Notes: generated by a model not told the origin, from the letters alone. A DNA stretch of 64,000 nt from Marthasterias glacialis (GCA_911728455.2 OU452225.1:8282106-8346105); one strand, 5' to 3'; shown: positions 10,982 through 23,195, numbered from the stretch's first letter. Made by a program: numbers and translations.

Positions 10982-13900
10982 ATGAGTGGAGGCAGGCGAT
11001 TGGTCGAGGCCCTGCAAAGGATCGGCTTTGGCGAGGCACATGACCTTCAAGCGGAGGGATTTGATTGGATGTTTGACAATGAGAAAGTAACGCCCTTCTT
11101 GGATTGGTTCTGTGATAACGTTGGACCGGCTAATCTCCTCTCTGAGCATGAAATTAAAGAGTAAGCTAGTCGCGGTCATCTTAACCTTACTCCTTGAAGA
11201 TCTCTGACCAGTGACCATATCGTCAGGGATTAAGGTTAAGATCATCTCAACGAAAAATAAGCAAGCTATTGTTACAGTGAGAAACAAGACAAATATTGCC
11301 GATGAGTATGATTTAACAAATTCTATAAGTGGCTCACGACATATCACATGTTTGCAAAAGACCCTACTACTCTACCAGGTGTGGATTTCACAAAGCGCTA
11401 GGACTAGTCTTATCTCAAGTTAGGATGAGTAACTAGTCCGAGCTTATAGCACTAGTCATAAGTTAGGGCTAATCCTAAATTAGGACTAGTTTTGTTTAAT
11501 CAACCCCAGGTCAAAGGTTGGCAATAAGCAAGACGTGTACACAGGGATGGCAGAAAATTAAACAACTTGTTAGCAGATGCCAGTGAGTGCATATGTTTAC
11601 TTAGACCTTTTCCAGTAGAAATTTAAACGTCCTTTATAAACAGAAGTGCGCTTTTTCAAAGGAATAATTGCCTTGCCCTTTCAAGAACGAGAGCGAAGTA
11701 TGAGGCCTGGGCTTGATTTCACAAAGCACTAAGATTTATCTGAAGATAAGGTGTCAGTATTACCATGGTGATTTGGATTGTGACATCACACTTTGCTTAG
11801 CAGTTAATATTGATTTACACTAAAATCGAGCCCTGTGTCAGACCCTACTACTATACTAATTATGTCAAAGGTCGGCAAGCAAAAAGTGTACACAGGGATG
11901 GCAGAAAATTAAACGTCTTGTTAGCAGATGCTAGTGTACGTGGTTACAAAGACCTTTTCAAGTAGAAATAATAAATTTCCTCAGAAGTATCATTAGCTAA
12001 GGAAAAACTGCCTTGCCCTTACAGGAACGAAATATGAGGCCCTACTAATATACTATGTCAAAGGTCGACAGGCACAAATTGTATTCATGGATGGCGGGAA
12101 ATTAAATCCCTTTTTGTATGCCAGTGTGCAATTTTATAAACTTAGAGGTCACATTTATACATTTTTTGCAATGAATCATGCAAGGCTCGTGGATACATTC
12201 AAACATTTCTGATAATCTGCGATGGAAACAAAAGCACACTCTTTATAAGAGGGTCCCACTGTTGGAATTCGTACGAAAAACGCACAGTTTATTCAGGATT
12301 TTACATGGAAATGACATATTCGTTGAATATTATCCCGAAGGTTTAAGTTACTGGATTCCTCCGGTGAGGGGATCTTGGAAGGAGATCAACTTGAAGACGC
12401 TCTCAAGAATTCATCATTAGCCGAAGATGCTGAGATGTCACCTGAGATGCTCAGGTAAACTGATTCTTAGAACTTTTGATTCATCTTAATGCAATAAGCA
12501 TTTTAATAGCACAGTGCAGAAGGGACCAGTTGATTTCGCCATTTTCTCATGGTTGCGTTGACATGACATGACTAGAGTCTAGACAGTACTGAGTAGACAG
12601 TGCTTAACACACATCAGTGTGGGGGTAAAAGACACAAATAATATTCTTTATCCCCGATGCAAAATTTAACTTCTATTATGGTTGCAGTACCCGCTGGCAA
12701 TCTTGATAGTCTAGTTGGTAAGACATCTGCTCTAGAATGGTGGGGGTCGTGGGTTCGAATACCCACCCGAGGAATATGCCTGTGGATTTTTTTTTTACAG
12801 GACTTGGCAAAGTACCGAGTATACAGTATTAACACACATCGGTGTATGGGTAAAAAACACAAATAGAGTCGATCTCACTTCAGCTTCCACTAACCAACCA
12901 CTAGTTAACCCTTGGTTCTTGATTGAACTTGCCCATAGCTGCTGCCATCTCGACATAACCCTAAGGTCTGGATAAGCAAGGCTAAGACTAAGAAGAAGAA
13001 GAAGGAATATTAAAACTTCTCATGTTTCTGTTTGCAGAGAGAATATTCTCCAGATGGAAGAGGAGCTTGAGGTCGCTCGGATGCGGAAGGAACACTTATT
13101 GCAACAAAGGAATAAACTCAGGTCAGCTACATGAGTAGTCTTTGAAATCCTGTGAAATATTAAACCTATGAGGCTCTACGGGGAGAATAGAAACCCAATT
13201 GCTATGCAAAGATTATAGGATTAAATCGTGTTCATTGTTACAGCCATGTGAATGATCTCATTTTTTCCCCCCCCCCTGCGTCTACAGTGTCCATCACACT
13301 GGGTTGACTCATCGACTCACCAAGATTGGAACCGTGGAATCAGCAACGAAGAAACGCTACAAAAAGAGTTTGGAGAAAAATCAAACTGACAATGCTCAGG
13401 TATTTACAATAAAGGATGTACTCTTCGTTTTCAGGTTGCTAATCATTCACATCAATCTCTGCCCTCACTGGCACCCTTTTACTCCTTGATGAAGAGAAGC
13501 AATTATGGTTATTAGTGTCTTGCTCAAGGACAAAACTGTCATGACTGGGACTCGCACCCACACTCCTGTAATGCAGCCACCAGAACGTGAGGTCAATGCA
13601 CCAGACCGCTCTGCCACGACACACCACAATAGCAGGACACACTTCTTTCAGAACTAAATCTACTTGACGATGGTGTTACCGTAAACCAAAACCAAACTGA
13701 TTTCCACCTTACAATGGCACAATACTATGTCATATCCTGTCTTTCTCAAGTGCACAGGGACCTCGCTACATTCTTTAAACAAATTCTCCAATCACTATTA
13801 TTACAACATTTGATGAATCTTTAAACAAACCTTTGTATGATTTCTAACCATTTTTGAATGGAGGAGAGGAAACGATCATACTTGAGTAGTTGTTTTTTCA

Positions 13901-16900
13901 TATTTTTGTTGTTATTGTGACCAAATAGATGAACACAGCACTGGAGAGACTGAGCCAGTCTACCAAGGACCTCATCCAGATGTATCATCAACCAGCGTCT
14001 TCCTTCTCCTCCAGTAGATCTACAAACAAATCCCACGATGCAGCATTCCTATCCCAGCAGCCTTTGGGTCAGTACCATGCCACTGAGGAGCGATTCACCC
14101 AGGAGTTGACAGGATTTACCAAGAAGCAGTTCTTTGAGGTTTGACATTTTTGGCAAGCCTTTTTAATCTCTGAGAGCCCCCAAGTCCCTAGTCACCTGAG
14201 CCCAATTTCATAGAGCCGCTTAAGCAGAAAATATTGCTGAGCAAAAATAAGCAGGTTACCAGCCACAGATGGTACACATGACAATGTATTTTTGCTGGTA
14301 ACCTTATTCTGGTTAGCATTTTTTACTTAGCATTGAAGCATTAAACACATTCAATAAAATAAAACTAATACTGTGCAGATGCATTCACCACATGATATCA
14401 TATTGCAGGCTGGCATAGTTTATCTCTCATTATAAAACCACAGCTAGTGGATGATATTAGTGAATGGTCAGACAGTAGGAGGGTTGAGCTACTTAATAGT
14501 AAAAGACATACTGATTTGTTTACATTTTCTCGTGCTTGTTTCAGGGTATTGCTGACTTGGTCGGTCACGATGAAGGATCACGCTACCAGATACTTGACAT
14601 CAGTAACCCCAGCAGCTTGATGATAAAGGGAGAGAAAAAACATGTCACTGACATCGATTGTAAGGAGCTTGGCAGACTGCAGACGATGTGAGTTTTTTTT
14701 CTCTTCTGTCGCTGTGTAATGCAATAAGGATCAATGCCGGCCTCCCGTCACCAGGCAAGCTTGGTGGTGTAATGGTGAAGACATCTGCTATCTGCTCTAG
14801 AATGTGGGAGTAGTGGGTTCGAATCCAACCTGAGCAGTTCCGCGCAAAGTTCCGTTTTGGTTCAGAAGAGGAACCAGAGTCAGGCATGTGATTTCTCAGG
14901 ATTTTTCATGATTTCAGGATTTTCTAAAAATCTCCTTGAGCCTTCAGATGTTCTTGAAAGAAGTAGAAGCAGGTCATCAAAGGGAGAAAGAAATAGTCCA
15001 CTTTCTGTCCAAACCTGTAGTTTTGTATTTCTGGTGATGCACAGAGTCTGTAAACCTCCTGAATTGTAATATCTGGGAGGTTCTGGGTCTGGAATAAGGG
15101 GGAACCCAGGCCCGAAAGATATTTTTTTAGGAATTGTTACATTTGGCAAATCTCATCCCTGCAGAGTTTTTACTTGACCTTTCTACCGATGTCACTTATC
15201 TTTTTCAATACGAAGATGTTTTTAAAGACATGCATTCTCTGGAAGGAAACTCGCAGATAATTTCATTGCCCCTTCAGGCCTACCTCTTAGGCATGATAAG
15301 TTCTGTATTTTTCTGTATCCCTAGCATAATCTCTTGAACTTCTTTCTGTTAGGTGCTCTGTCTCCTCCCTAAGTCTCTTCTATAGATACTTTCTTGCTAA
15401 CCTGTGAAATACGCTTACGCTTAAGCAAATTTTCCTGCTATAGTTAGCACGAAAATTTGCTTACCATTAAGCAGCGCAATGAAATTACGCCCAGGTCCCT
15501 CACTTGTCCCTTTAGTATGCACCTTCACACCCAGTACACGCTTTGCTACATCTTCTCATCCCTTCACTGTATCTGTTCCGAAGGCCAGTGCTGTAAGATT
15601 TTCAAACAACTTTTCCTCCTGTGCTGCTGCACTTTGGAAACTCCTTAAATCCGTATCTTGCTTTCAACCATCTTACAATCTATTCCAGTTCAAGAGAAAT
15701 TTCAAAAGATATCTTCTGTCTCTTTAAATTGTCTGTACTTTCCTTGTAGCCCTCACCTCGAATGGCTTTCTTGCCTTGTGTTTAGCGTTTTTTTGTTGTT
15801 TTTTGGGGGTTTTTTTTAATTCAAAAATCCAATATATATACATGTATGTCACCTGAATGTAAAAATTACAAATGGACTTAAGATATTTATTGCCCTTTCT
15901 GTTTGAATCCTCCTATTTGAATGCGCTTTTTTTAATTCTGCTGTATCTCTAGTTATCCAGCCAGTCAGAGAAGACGCGTGAAAGCCCAAGTGGAAGAAGC
16001 GCGGCTTCTCGCAGCGTGTAACTTCGCTGGCGATAAGTTCCAGTCGTTAGCCCATGGAGGATATTCCAGCAATGTCGCTGAGCTCAGGTAAATTTACTAA
16101 TGCTTAAACCCAAATCCAACTGCATGAGTTTGTTTGCTTCCATTGGACCGAGGACTGTCCTTCGAAACTGAGCATGTTTTACATGGGTTCAGGAATACCA
16201 TAATCAGAGTCCAACAGGTTGGGTGCTGAGTTTACCATAATATGGTGTTGGATTTGGTTAGAGTGAGGAAGGATCCCAGTAAATCACTCTGGGGAGATAG
16301 GATTAATACATATTACATTATTTATGTAGCTCTTCTGCACGTACTCATCCTGATACATTCTTACTAAGCACCCTACAAGCATGTTCACAAAGCAGTCACT
16401 AAGGGTTAGAGACGAGAGGTTAGAGAGGTTGAAGTGGGAGTAATGTCTGATTGCGAGTTTGGCGGCTTGATAGAATGTGGCTGGAGGTGCGTGGCAAATT
16501 TGTCTTTAAGTACAATAAATTCATCACGTCCTCACTTTGATTTCAGTGAGCGCCTGAAAGAATCACAGATAAAACTCCAGACGATACAGAGGCTGGGTGC
16601 AAAGATTGCTGAATCGGACCTCAGTGATCTCATCCAAGAGAGTGCTGTGCTACAAGCCACTAGTGTCTTGTACGGAGACTACAATCTCAAGATCATGAGA
16701 CAAGATTACTTCACGTCTAAACAAGATCAGGTAAGTGTAATCAAGATTAAGTTAGTCTAAACAAGATCAGGTTGAAATTAAAGCAACTAGGGTCTTGTAT
16801 GGAGACTACAATCTCAAGATCATGAAATAAGACTACTTTTTGTCTGAACAAGATCAGATAAGTCTAAACAAGATTAAGTTAGTCTAAACAAGATCATGTT

Positions 16901-19900
16901 AGAATTCAAGCAAATAGAGTCTTGTACGGAGACTACAATCTCAAGATCATGAGGCAAGACTATTTTAGGCCCGAACAAGATCAGATAAGTCTAAACAAGA
17001 TCAAGCTTTAATTCACAAATCTAGCATCTTGCCAGAGACAACATTTTCAAGGTCATGAGACAAGACTTTTTTAAGTCTACATATGTGGCACAAGGTTGTC
17101 ATGCTGTTAACAAGTGTGGAATTTGCTACAAAAGAACCATCCCCAAACTGTTTTATATCAGTGTCGTTACTCCTAAGGCTTCAACGTTCAGAATTCACTT
17201 GTGACCAAAGAGTTCAGTGTATTAAGCATTATCTTGAATAGCTATTTTTTATTTTTTTTTCAAAATTTGTTTGCAGTTGATAGAGCAACTGACAGCCCAG
17301 CAGTCTCGTCATAAATTCCTGCTGATGGCGTTTGAGGTAGAAGCTCACCGGCATCGAGAGACTCACCGTCTACTGACAGCGGCTGAGCAGCTACTGAACA
17401 AAAACTATCAAGCCCAGCAGGCCAGAATGGTAGGTGCAGTTCCCCACCTGTTACATTCTTAAATTAATTGATTTTTGAAAGAACTCATTCTAAAAAAGAA
17501 GAAAATGTATATAAAATGACAGAGCAAAACGTCAGTGGAATGATTATCTGGGGTGCTTTGTTTTTAGTTTTTGGGTTTTCTTAAATGGTGTTTACCCATA
17601 TATTTTGCTATAAAGGGTGTTCCTCATGTTGAATTTGCTTATTTATAGGGTACCTTTTTTTCTTCATTTTTTATTTTTGTTGTTGTTACAGAACATGATG
17701 TCAGATCCAAGTTTAGGCCCATCCTCTGGTGTTCGTAGCACCATTGACAGCCGAGACGGTTTCGTCAACAGGTTACACAGCATCATCAGTAAGTTTTTTA
17801 TTTCTTGACTCTTATGAAATCAACTGTTCCTTTGAAGTACTCAAAGGGACTTTTTGCAGGCCGGATGCCAGACAGTTTGAAGTTAGAAAATAATGAGTTT
17901 TCTTGTCTTTTTTTGAAGTGAATGGAGAATGCTGTGAGTGTATGTTAGGTGGCCATTTGGTAATCCTCACCCAACTGAGTACAGTTGCTGAATCATAAAA
18001 ACAAATTAGCTTAAATCGCTAAGCAATTTTGCTGACGGAAACAAAACCCCAAAAATACCAGTTCAATGGTTTCTTTTCTGCCTTTCTGGTTGAGTGGGTT
18101 TCCCTCTTTGGGGTTTTCTTCCCACATCTAATGCTGAGATTTCTTCATCATCTTCTCTACACGGGTATCTTCAGGCCTACGGGTCACAGTGCTAGACGCT
18201 TTTAGAGGGTCCCTTGGTTTCAGTACCAGAATGCAGTGGCCTGTATTAAATACATGTAATGCCATGGATTTTAAGCCGTAAATTACTACTTTTTCAGAAA
18301 TGGCTAATACAAATTCTGCTGTCAAAGCATGCACAAGCTGACTTCCTAAACTTGGTTTTGGTCACAGCTTGAACTTTCCCAAAGGTCATTTTTAAGGTCA
18401 TGTGGTGTGCTGTAGCCAATACAAATGTGTCATCAATAGGGCCGATTCAATCAATCGTATCATTACACAGTCGCAAAATTGCGACGATTAAATCATCCCG
18501 ACTTGGGTCACTGCTTGGGTGAATCGCTGAGAACCACAAAAACCACCTTTGTGACAATCAAATATGCAGTTTTGGATGACGATTGTAATGACATTTGATA
18601 TTCTTTGGTTCTCAAGTAAATGACGCTGATACAAACGGTCGTCAGCAGCTGTTCTTGACCTACAGTGGCCTGAAAGAGGGCGCCAGACAGCTGGCTGAAC
18701 AACTCACTACCTTACAACAACTGCTCTCGTCCACGAACAGCAGTCAAGACAGCAGATTAGCCGACTTGTAAGTATTGCAAAGATTCCTGAGTGTGTATGC
18801 AAAGAAAAGGTGGCGTGTCATGGCCGAACGGTCAAGTGCTGCCTGGCCATACAGCCAAAATGGTTGTGCGTACAAATGTTATATATTTATTTTGACTTGT
18901 TTATCCAGGTGTGGAATTCACGAAACTAGCCCTAACTTAGGATCAGTCCTAACTGATGACTAGTCCTATAAGTTAGGAGTAGTTACTCATCCTAACTCGA
19001 GATAAGACTAGTCCTAGCGCTTTGTGAAATCCACCCCTGGGTAGCCTTATCAATTAACACAGCTTTTCTCCCCAGGGGCCCTTGATGAAAGATCTCACAG
19101 CACACTGAAGCTGTGGCCAAGTCAAGTGACTTTGGCTACAGCTATGGCCATTGGCTGAAGCAATGTTAAATGATCCGGTGTGGAAGGAGATTCTGTCCAA
19201 GCATACGCGGAATTGTGTACTAACTCCTTCTGATAGCGCCCTCTTTTGAATAAACTCCTCCAGCCCATGTTAATTTACCATATGGTGAACACATTACCCT
19301 AGGACAGAATACCCTATGACACCGGCCATAGCCGTTGCCCTAGCCGTCAATTCCAACACAGCCTTATACGCACACTCTGGGTTCTATTGGATCAATGTGA
19401 GCAAAAGTTCACCATCTATTCATGGAAATGCTCGACTACTTGACTTTTACAGGGAATTGACTCTAAAAAGATGTGAAGAAATGGTGTACGCTGGTTCAGC
19501 TACGATAGACGGACAGCCCGTCCTGAGCCCCCCTCAGTTGATGAATGGAATCACCCGGTTAGACCAAACGCTACAGAAACTGGAACATACCATAAGGGAC
19601 ATCATAGGGGATTACAATGGCAAGCTGAAGGTGAGTTGGTTGGTGATATTCAAAAATTTGCCTTTTTTTTTTGTAACTGTGATTGTTTCTCACCACCCAT
19701 GAGTAAATGGGTACCTGGGAGGGTAGAGATTGTTGATGTGAAGCAACCAGCTGTGCGTCCATTTGGCTGCCGGTGCTGCATACTCCCAAGGAATTGAGAT
19801 GGTTTCAGGAATGCTTAGTGCCCTACGAACATGGGTAATAACAGTGTAAGGTGCTGTGAGGGACCTACTTGGCTTGAAAAAGCGCAAGTAAATTCATAAT

Positions 19901-20264
19901 TTTCTACCATTCACGGAAATATAAGACAATTCTCTGATCTTTCCAAACCTCTAGATTTTCATTCCTAGTGGTGTAGAGAGTCTTGAAATTCTCTGTAATC
20001 TACAACCAGGAAGTTGAAGGGGGCTTCATCTTATAGACCAAGAGGAGACCAGGACATTTTCAAGATTGTTCCCCATTTTTTTTAATCACACCCCTGGAGT
20101 TGAAATATTGAATCAATGTTATTGTTTTCTTGCAGATGTTGAAGGGAGACCCTCTACTGGCCAAACAGAGGCACTTGTTTGTGTATCTCTTCACTGACCC
20201 ATCAAGACTGCGCCGGGCTGTGAGTGAGCTAACACAACGACTAGAAGCACAGCTTGTACAGTGA
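10982..20264 (+). CDS. HAUS3: HAUS augmin-like complex subunit 3, complete coding region
   Basis: Exons: 10982-11160, 12341-12454, 13038-13121, 13288-13399, 13929-14138, 14545-14687, 15953-16087, 16547-16730, 17277-17429, 17692-17788, 18617-18767, 19453-19630, 20136-20264. They sum to 1869 bp (622 aa plus stop), close to human HAUS3 at 603 aa, and every junction phase agrees. The N-terminus (MSGGRRLVEALQRIGF, then FDWMFDNEKVTPFLDWFCDN) is the HAUS3/dgt3 signature. Exon 2 gives FKLLDSSGEGILEGDQL, like the human sequence. Later exons are coiled-coil, with LYGDYNLKIMRQDYFTSKQD and the C-terminal VYLF...LRRAVSELTQRLE segment matching the family. HAUS3 is a scaffold subunit of augmin, which brings gamma-tubulin to spindle microtubules for branching nucleation. 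The exon 2 acceptor (cccgaag) is weak. An alternative in-frame acceptor before 19303 would add 50 residues. Confidence 0.95.
11382..11500. mobile_element. Palindromic MITE, family FB-B (GACTAGT-rich)
   Basis: Carries tggatttcacaaagcgctag and internal inverted taggactagt / actagtccta blocks. A second copy lies at 18903-19040. Non-coding foldback element in HAUS3 intron 1. Confidence 0.65.
11505..12150. repeat. Degenerate tandem triplication in HAUS3 intron 1
   Basis: A block containing gtgtacacagggatggcaga, a gttagcagatgc segment and agaccttttc recurs from about 11510, 11868 and 12058, progressively diverged. Between copies are fragments of family DR-C (ccttgccctttcaagaacga). Non-coding. Confidence 0.6.
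12580..12868 (+). mobile_element. tRNA-derived SINE, family SINE-1 (tail of one copy plus a full copy)
   Basis: From about 12690 there is an A-box-like tagtctagttggtaagac and a B-box-like gggttcgaatacccacc. The body runs to the family end (gtgtatgggtaaaaaacac). The tail of another copy lies just upstream (12580-12690). Other copies: 14745-14835, 49410-49565, 51885-52500. Confidence 0.75.
13480..13640 (-). mobile_element. SINE-2 fragment (tRNA-derived head, reverse orientation)
   Basis: The minus strand contains gggtgcgagtcccagtcatg (B-box-like) and the family marker for a stored-tRNA head, followed by the tgtccttgagcaagacac body. Lies directly downstream of the HAUS3 exon ending at 13399. 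Confidence 0.6.
14198..14335. mobile_element. FB-A foldback element, partial
   Basis: Begins gcccaatttcatagagccgc and includes the family core aataagcaggttaccagcca. The right terminus is degenerate. In HAUS3 intron 5. Confidence 0.7.
14380..14500 (+). repeat. Dispersed copy of the Sat89 satellite family
   Basis: Shows the markers attgcaggctggcatagttt, gatgatattagtgaatggtc and agacagtaggagggttgag found in the array at 52600-53275. Confidence 0.7.
14745..14835 (+). mobile_element. SINE-1 head fragment
   Basis: Contains aagacatctgctatctgctc and the B-box-like gtgggttcgaatccaacc. The body is missing because the next repeat (DR-B) begins shortly after. Confidence 0.6.
14878..15180 (+). repeat. 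Dispersed repeat DR-B, about 300 bp
   Basis: Runs from gatttctcaggatttttcat to caaatctcatccctgcag. It shares gcacagagtctgtaaacctc with copies at 25188-25480 and 29345-29630 (opposite orientation) and a fragment at 32835-33055. No coding capacity; the class is unknown. Confidence 0.7.
15408..15494. mobile_element. FB-A foldback, short derivative
   Basis: Inverted arms gcttacgcttaagcaaattt and aaaatttgcttaccattaag surround a short loop. In HAUS3 intron 6. Confidence 0.6.
16168..16310. repeat. Dispersed repeat DR-D
   Basis: The segment from gcatgttttacatgggttca to gtaaatcactctggggagat recurs at about 44005-44135 in a GAK intron with small changes. Unknown class. Confidence 0.6.
16659..17085 (+). 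repeat. 127-bp tandem repeat made from HAUS3 exon 8 and its donor
   Basis: The 3' part of the exon (16659-16730) plus the start of the intron is repeated at about 16786 and 16913, exactly 127 bp apart, and more weakly near 17034. Each copy keeps gagactacaatctcaagatc. At the first two intronic copies the donor gtaagt reads ataagt, and the first copy has an in-frame TAA. Each copy starts inside the exon, so none carries the exon's own acceptor. Confidence 0.88.
18110..18240. repeat. Dispersed repeat DR-E
   Basis: Similar to 47213-47330: both contain a cttctctaca stretch, a ttcagrcctacrggt segment and cccttggttt / ccttggtttc. Non-coding, in HAUS3 intron 10. Confidence 0.55.
18903..19040. mobile_element. 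FB-B palindromic MITE
   Basis: Ends gtgtggaattcacgaaacta and tagcgctttgtgaaatccac form inverted termini, with taggactagt-like internal repeats. Same family as 11382-11500. Confidence 0.7.
19690..19890 (+). mobile_element. SINE-2 body fragment
   Basis: Shares gagggtagagattgttgatg and the ccggtgctgcatactcc-type segment with the copy at 24440-24740. In the HAUS3 intron between 19630 and 20136. Confidence 0.6.
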
Positions 20265-20586
20265 TCATGAGTTACTAAAGTCACCTAACACACCGAATAG
20301 AAGCACAGCTCAAAATACCAGTCACTTTTAGCGATTGGCCGGAAAGCTCACAACCGAACAATCCGAAAGGCAAATGTTTACATTTACAAACTAGCGTCAC
20401 TTACAAATATTTCAAGTCCAAACATCCTCTGAAATTCAACAGGGAACAAACAGGGGAAAGAAAACGGTAGCCTTGTTAAAAAATATCGTCAGTCTAGTGA
20501 CAGTTCCGAGTTGCAATACTAGTGGAGATTTTCCTGAAAATGTAGCCCCCTTTTAGCCATAATAGGACTGATAGGGTAAATATTTG

Positions 20587-20943
20587 GGGGAATTGTGCCT
20601 TTGACGATACAAGCATGGAATATGGCACACAGTCAGGGCATAAATTCACGAGAGAGATAGTTGGCTATCCTGTTGGCAAGTTGATGACATTTTGGAGCCG
20701 GAAGTGTAGTGTAAAGAACGTTCATGTACATGTATGTATACCATTCTTTTACATTGCACTTCCAGCTCCAAAACGTCATCACTTACCAACAGGCTAGGGC
20801 CATCGAAGATTTGTCCTTCGAAAAAAAAAATAGAATCAATATAACACGCAATTTTCAATTTTAATGGCTGCCATTGCTATAAATACCTTCTCGTGACATA
20901 CTCTGTGTGCCAAATTCCATGCTTGTATCAAAGGCACAATCCC
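20587..20943. mobile_element. Nested foldback element just downstream of the HAUS3 stop
   Basis: The outer inverted repeat pairs 20588-20632 with 20902-20943 (shared gcctttga..atacaagcatgg). An inner inverted repeat pairs about 20669-20720 with 20742-20793 (cctgttggcaagttgatgac versus the complement of gtcatcacttaccaacagg). No coding capacity. With the candidate poly(A) signals at 21168 or 21832, it would lie in the HAUS3 3' UTR. Confidence 0.8.
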
Positions 20944-21167
20944 AATCACCTAGCTGCCTTACTGTGACCTTTCACCCAGTCAAAGAATCCTGAAAACAAG
21001 TAGCAACTTCACAGACTATTTGGTGTGATATTTATATTTTATTATATTCCACGATATTTTCTTAGATACAAGATTGAGAATCTTTCATATTTAGTGTGTA
21101 CAAGGGAGCTTAAAACAGCTGTACAAAATATATCTTAAGAATCACTTCAAAGAAACAATTCACTTGG

Positions 21168-21173
21168 AATAAA
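21168..21173 (+). terminator. Candidate HAUS3 polyadenylation signal
   Basis: AATAAA about 0.9 kb after the HAUS3 stop. A second AATAAA lies at 21832-21837. The sequence alone cannot say which is used. Confidence 0.35.
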
Positions 21174-21904
21174 TGTAAATTATGTATATAACGAAATGCT
21201 GTACAAAGAAAGAACAATTATTGGAATACTATAAGTATTGTTGTTTGAAGTCGTACACCGGTGTGTGTGATAAGCACAGTACACTCGGTGCTTCGCTCAA
21301 AGTCCTGCGGAAAAAAAAAGCAGCGTGTACGTTTGTTTTTCTTTGCAGGACTAAACAATGTTTATCGCACTACGGCTTAACGGTAAAACCAAAATAATAT
21401 TCCTTATCCTCGATGAAATTTATTACATCTGTTAAATTATTGGAAATGTTAAATCTTTACACTGGCTTGACACTTCAGCGCTGTATTTTTTTCTTCCTAC
21501 TAATCAAAGCAACTTAATATTAGTACATTTCATTTTAAGAGACTTTGTTTGATATCTGTTACCAAGTCTATGATAGCTGTTAAGCACAAATTATTGTTGA
21601 AAAACTTAGTTTAGCTACAATTAGCTGGGGACCAGTCAACAGCAATGTACATTATATAGCATTTTGGCTGGTGTCTGTGCTTGGTCAGTTAAAAGTTGCT
21701 TACTAGATACCAGCGCCATATAAGTCTTCATTATTATTATAAAGTAGATTTTGTATTTCCTTTTGAGGACTACTCTCTTTGGTATTAGAACAGAAACTGT
21801 CTTGATATGATCTGAAAGTTATCAAGAGTTAAATAAAAATCTTTTGTATACATTAAAAAGATCGGAGATACATAAAAAACAATTAATGAAGTTGAATTTG
21901 TGGT

Positions 21905-22100
21905 TTTTTAAACTCTCCTTACTGCCTGACCATTAAATGTCATCAACATGGTTTTGAATGATAAACTATGCCAGCCTGCAATATGATATGTGGTGAATGC
22001 ATCTACACAGGACACAGTCAACCCTCCTACTGTCTGACCATTCATTATCATCCACTGTAGTTTTGAGCGATAAACTAAGTCAGCATGCAATCTGATATAA
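21905..22100 (-). repeat. Sat89 family, about two dispersed units
   Basis: The minus strand shows two rounds of caggagggttgactgtg-type and ggctggcatagtttatc-type segments. Followed by a short (TAA)n run. Confidence 0.7.
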
Positions 22101-23031
22101 TAATAATAATAATTCGGGAGGCTAATCATCCTTAATCATCCTGAGAAGCTGAATTGTGGCTACGTGTTGGAGTGCAGGCATTCAAGGGTGCCTTTTGGCA
22201 GCCATCCTCATCAACCCATATATGAACACGGAGCACAGCCAGAGACCGAAAAGTTTGTTTTTTCCGTAGGGAGGAAAACTGGAGGGCCTAGAAAAAAAAC
22301 ACCTCGTGGCACAGGAGATAACCATTGCACAACTCTACTCACATATGGCCCTTGCCTGGAATCGAACCAGGGCCACAGTGGTGACAGGCAAGCACTTTAC
22401 ACACTACCCACCCAAACCACCTAATATAAATTGTGAATGCATCCACACAGACGCACAAGTACACAGTTAGTTCTGTGTACAGTTTTTACCATCATGATAC
22501 AACCCACACAGCAGTTGGTCAACCCGCATGAAAATTTCACCGAGAGTGGGAGGGTTAAAGATGTAATTACTAAGGTACACTGACGTTTTATTGCAGTTGA
22601 GAAAAATGTTAAAGTGTACTACATTGCAAGTGACTGAGTTACATGGGACCTTTCCAACAAAGGTGTTTCCTGCCTATAGAGGTGAATATTGAAGAGGAAA
22701 TTTGCTGAGAAGTTGTGCCTGTCATTTGGGATTTGTCCGTCATATTCACTTTACATGTATTTGTCAAAAACTTCAAAAATAACTGACAAAACCAATGAAG
22801 CAAAAGGAGTTTTACTCTCATAATGGGTCAGCTACAGGCTGCCATCTTTGTCATGTTACCCGTGTTAAACAGTTATAACAAATACGGATTCTCACTACAC
22901 TTAAATGGGGTCAGACTATTCATTTTTACTGTGGGACTTGAACTGAATGGGATGTAAACAAGATGATGCTCTCTGCAACAAATTTAAATTTGCACACAAT
23001 TCATCGTCGGACAACAAGGTTACTCAAATCA

Positions 23032-23195
23032 AGGCTCAATTTCATAGAGCTGTTTTAAGCTGATGATTTTTGCTTAACAATCCTCTGCTAAGCACAAAAT
23101 GGCTGGATACCAGTCACAGATGATGCATGTGAAATGGTACTTTTGGCTTATTGACTTCTGCTTTAAGCAGCCCTATGGTATTCAGCCCTAGAAAT
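23032..23195. mobile_element. FB-A foldback element
   Basis: Left end caatttcatagagctgtttt, core ggataccagtcacagatgat, degenerate right end near tctgctttaagcagccctat. Confidence 0.65.
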
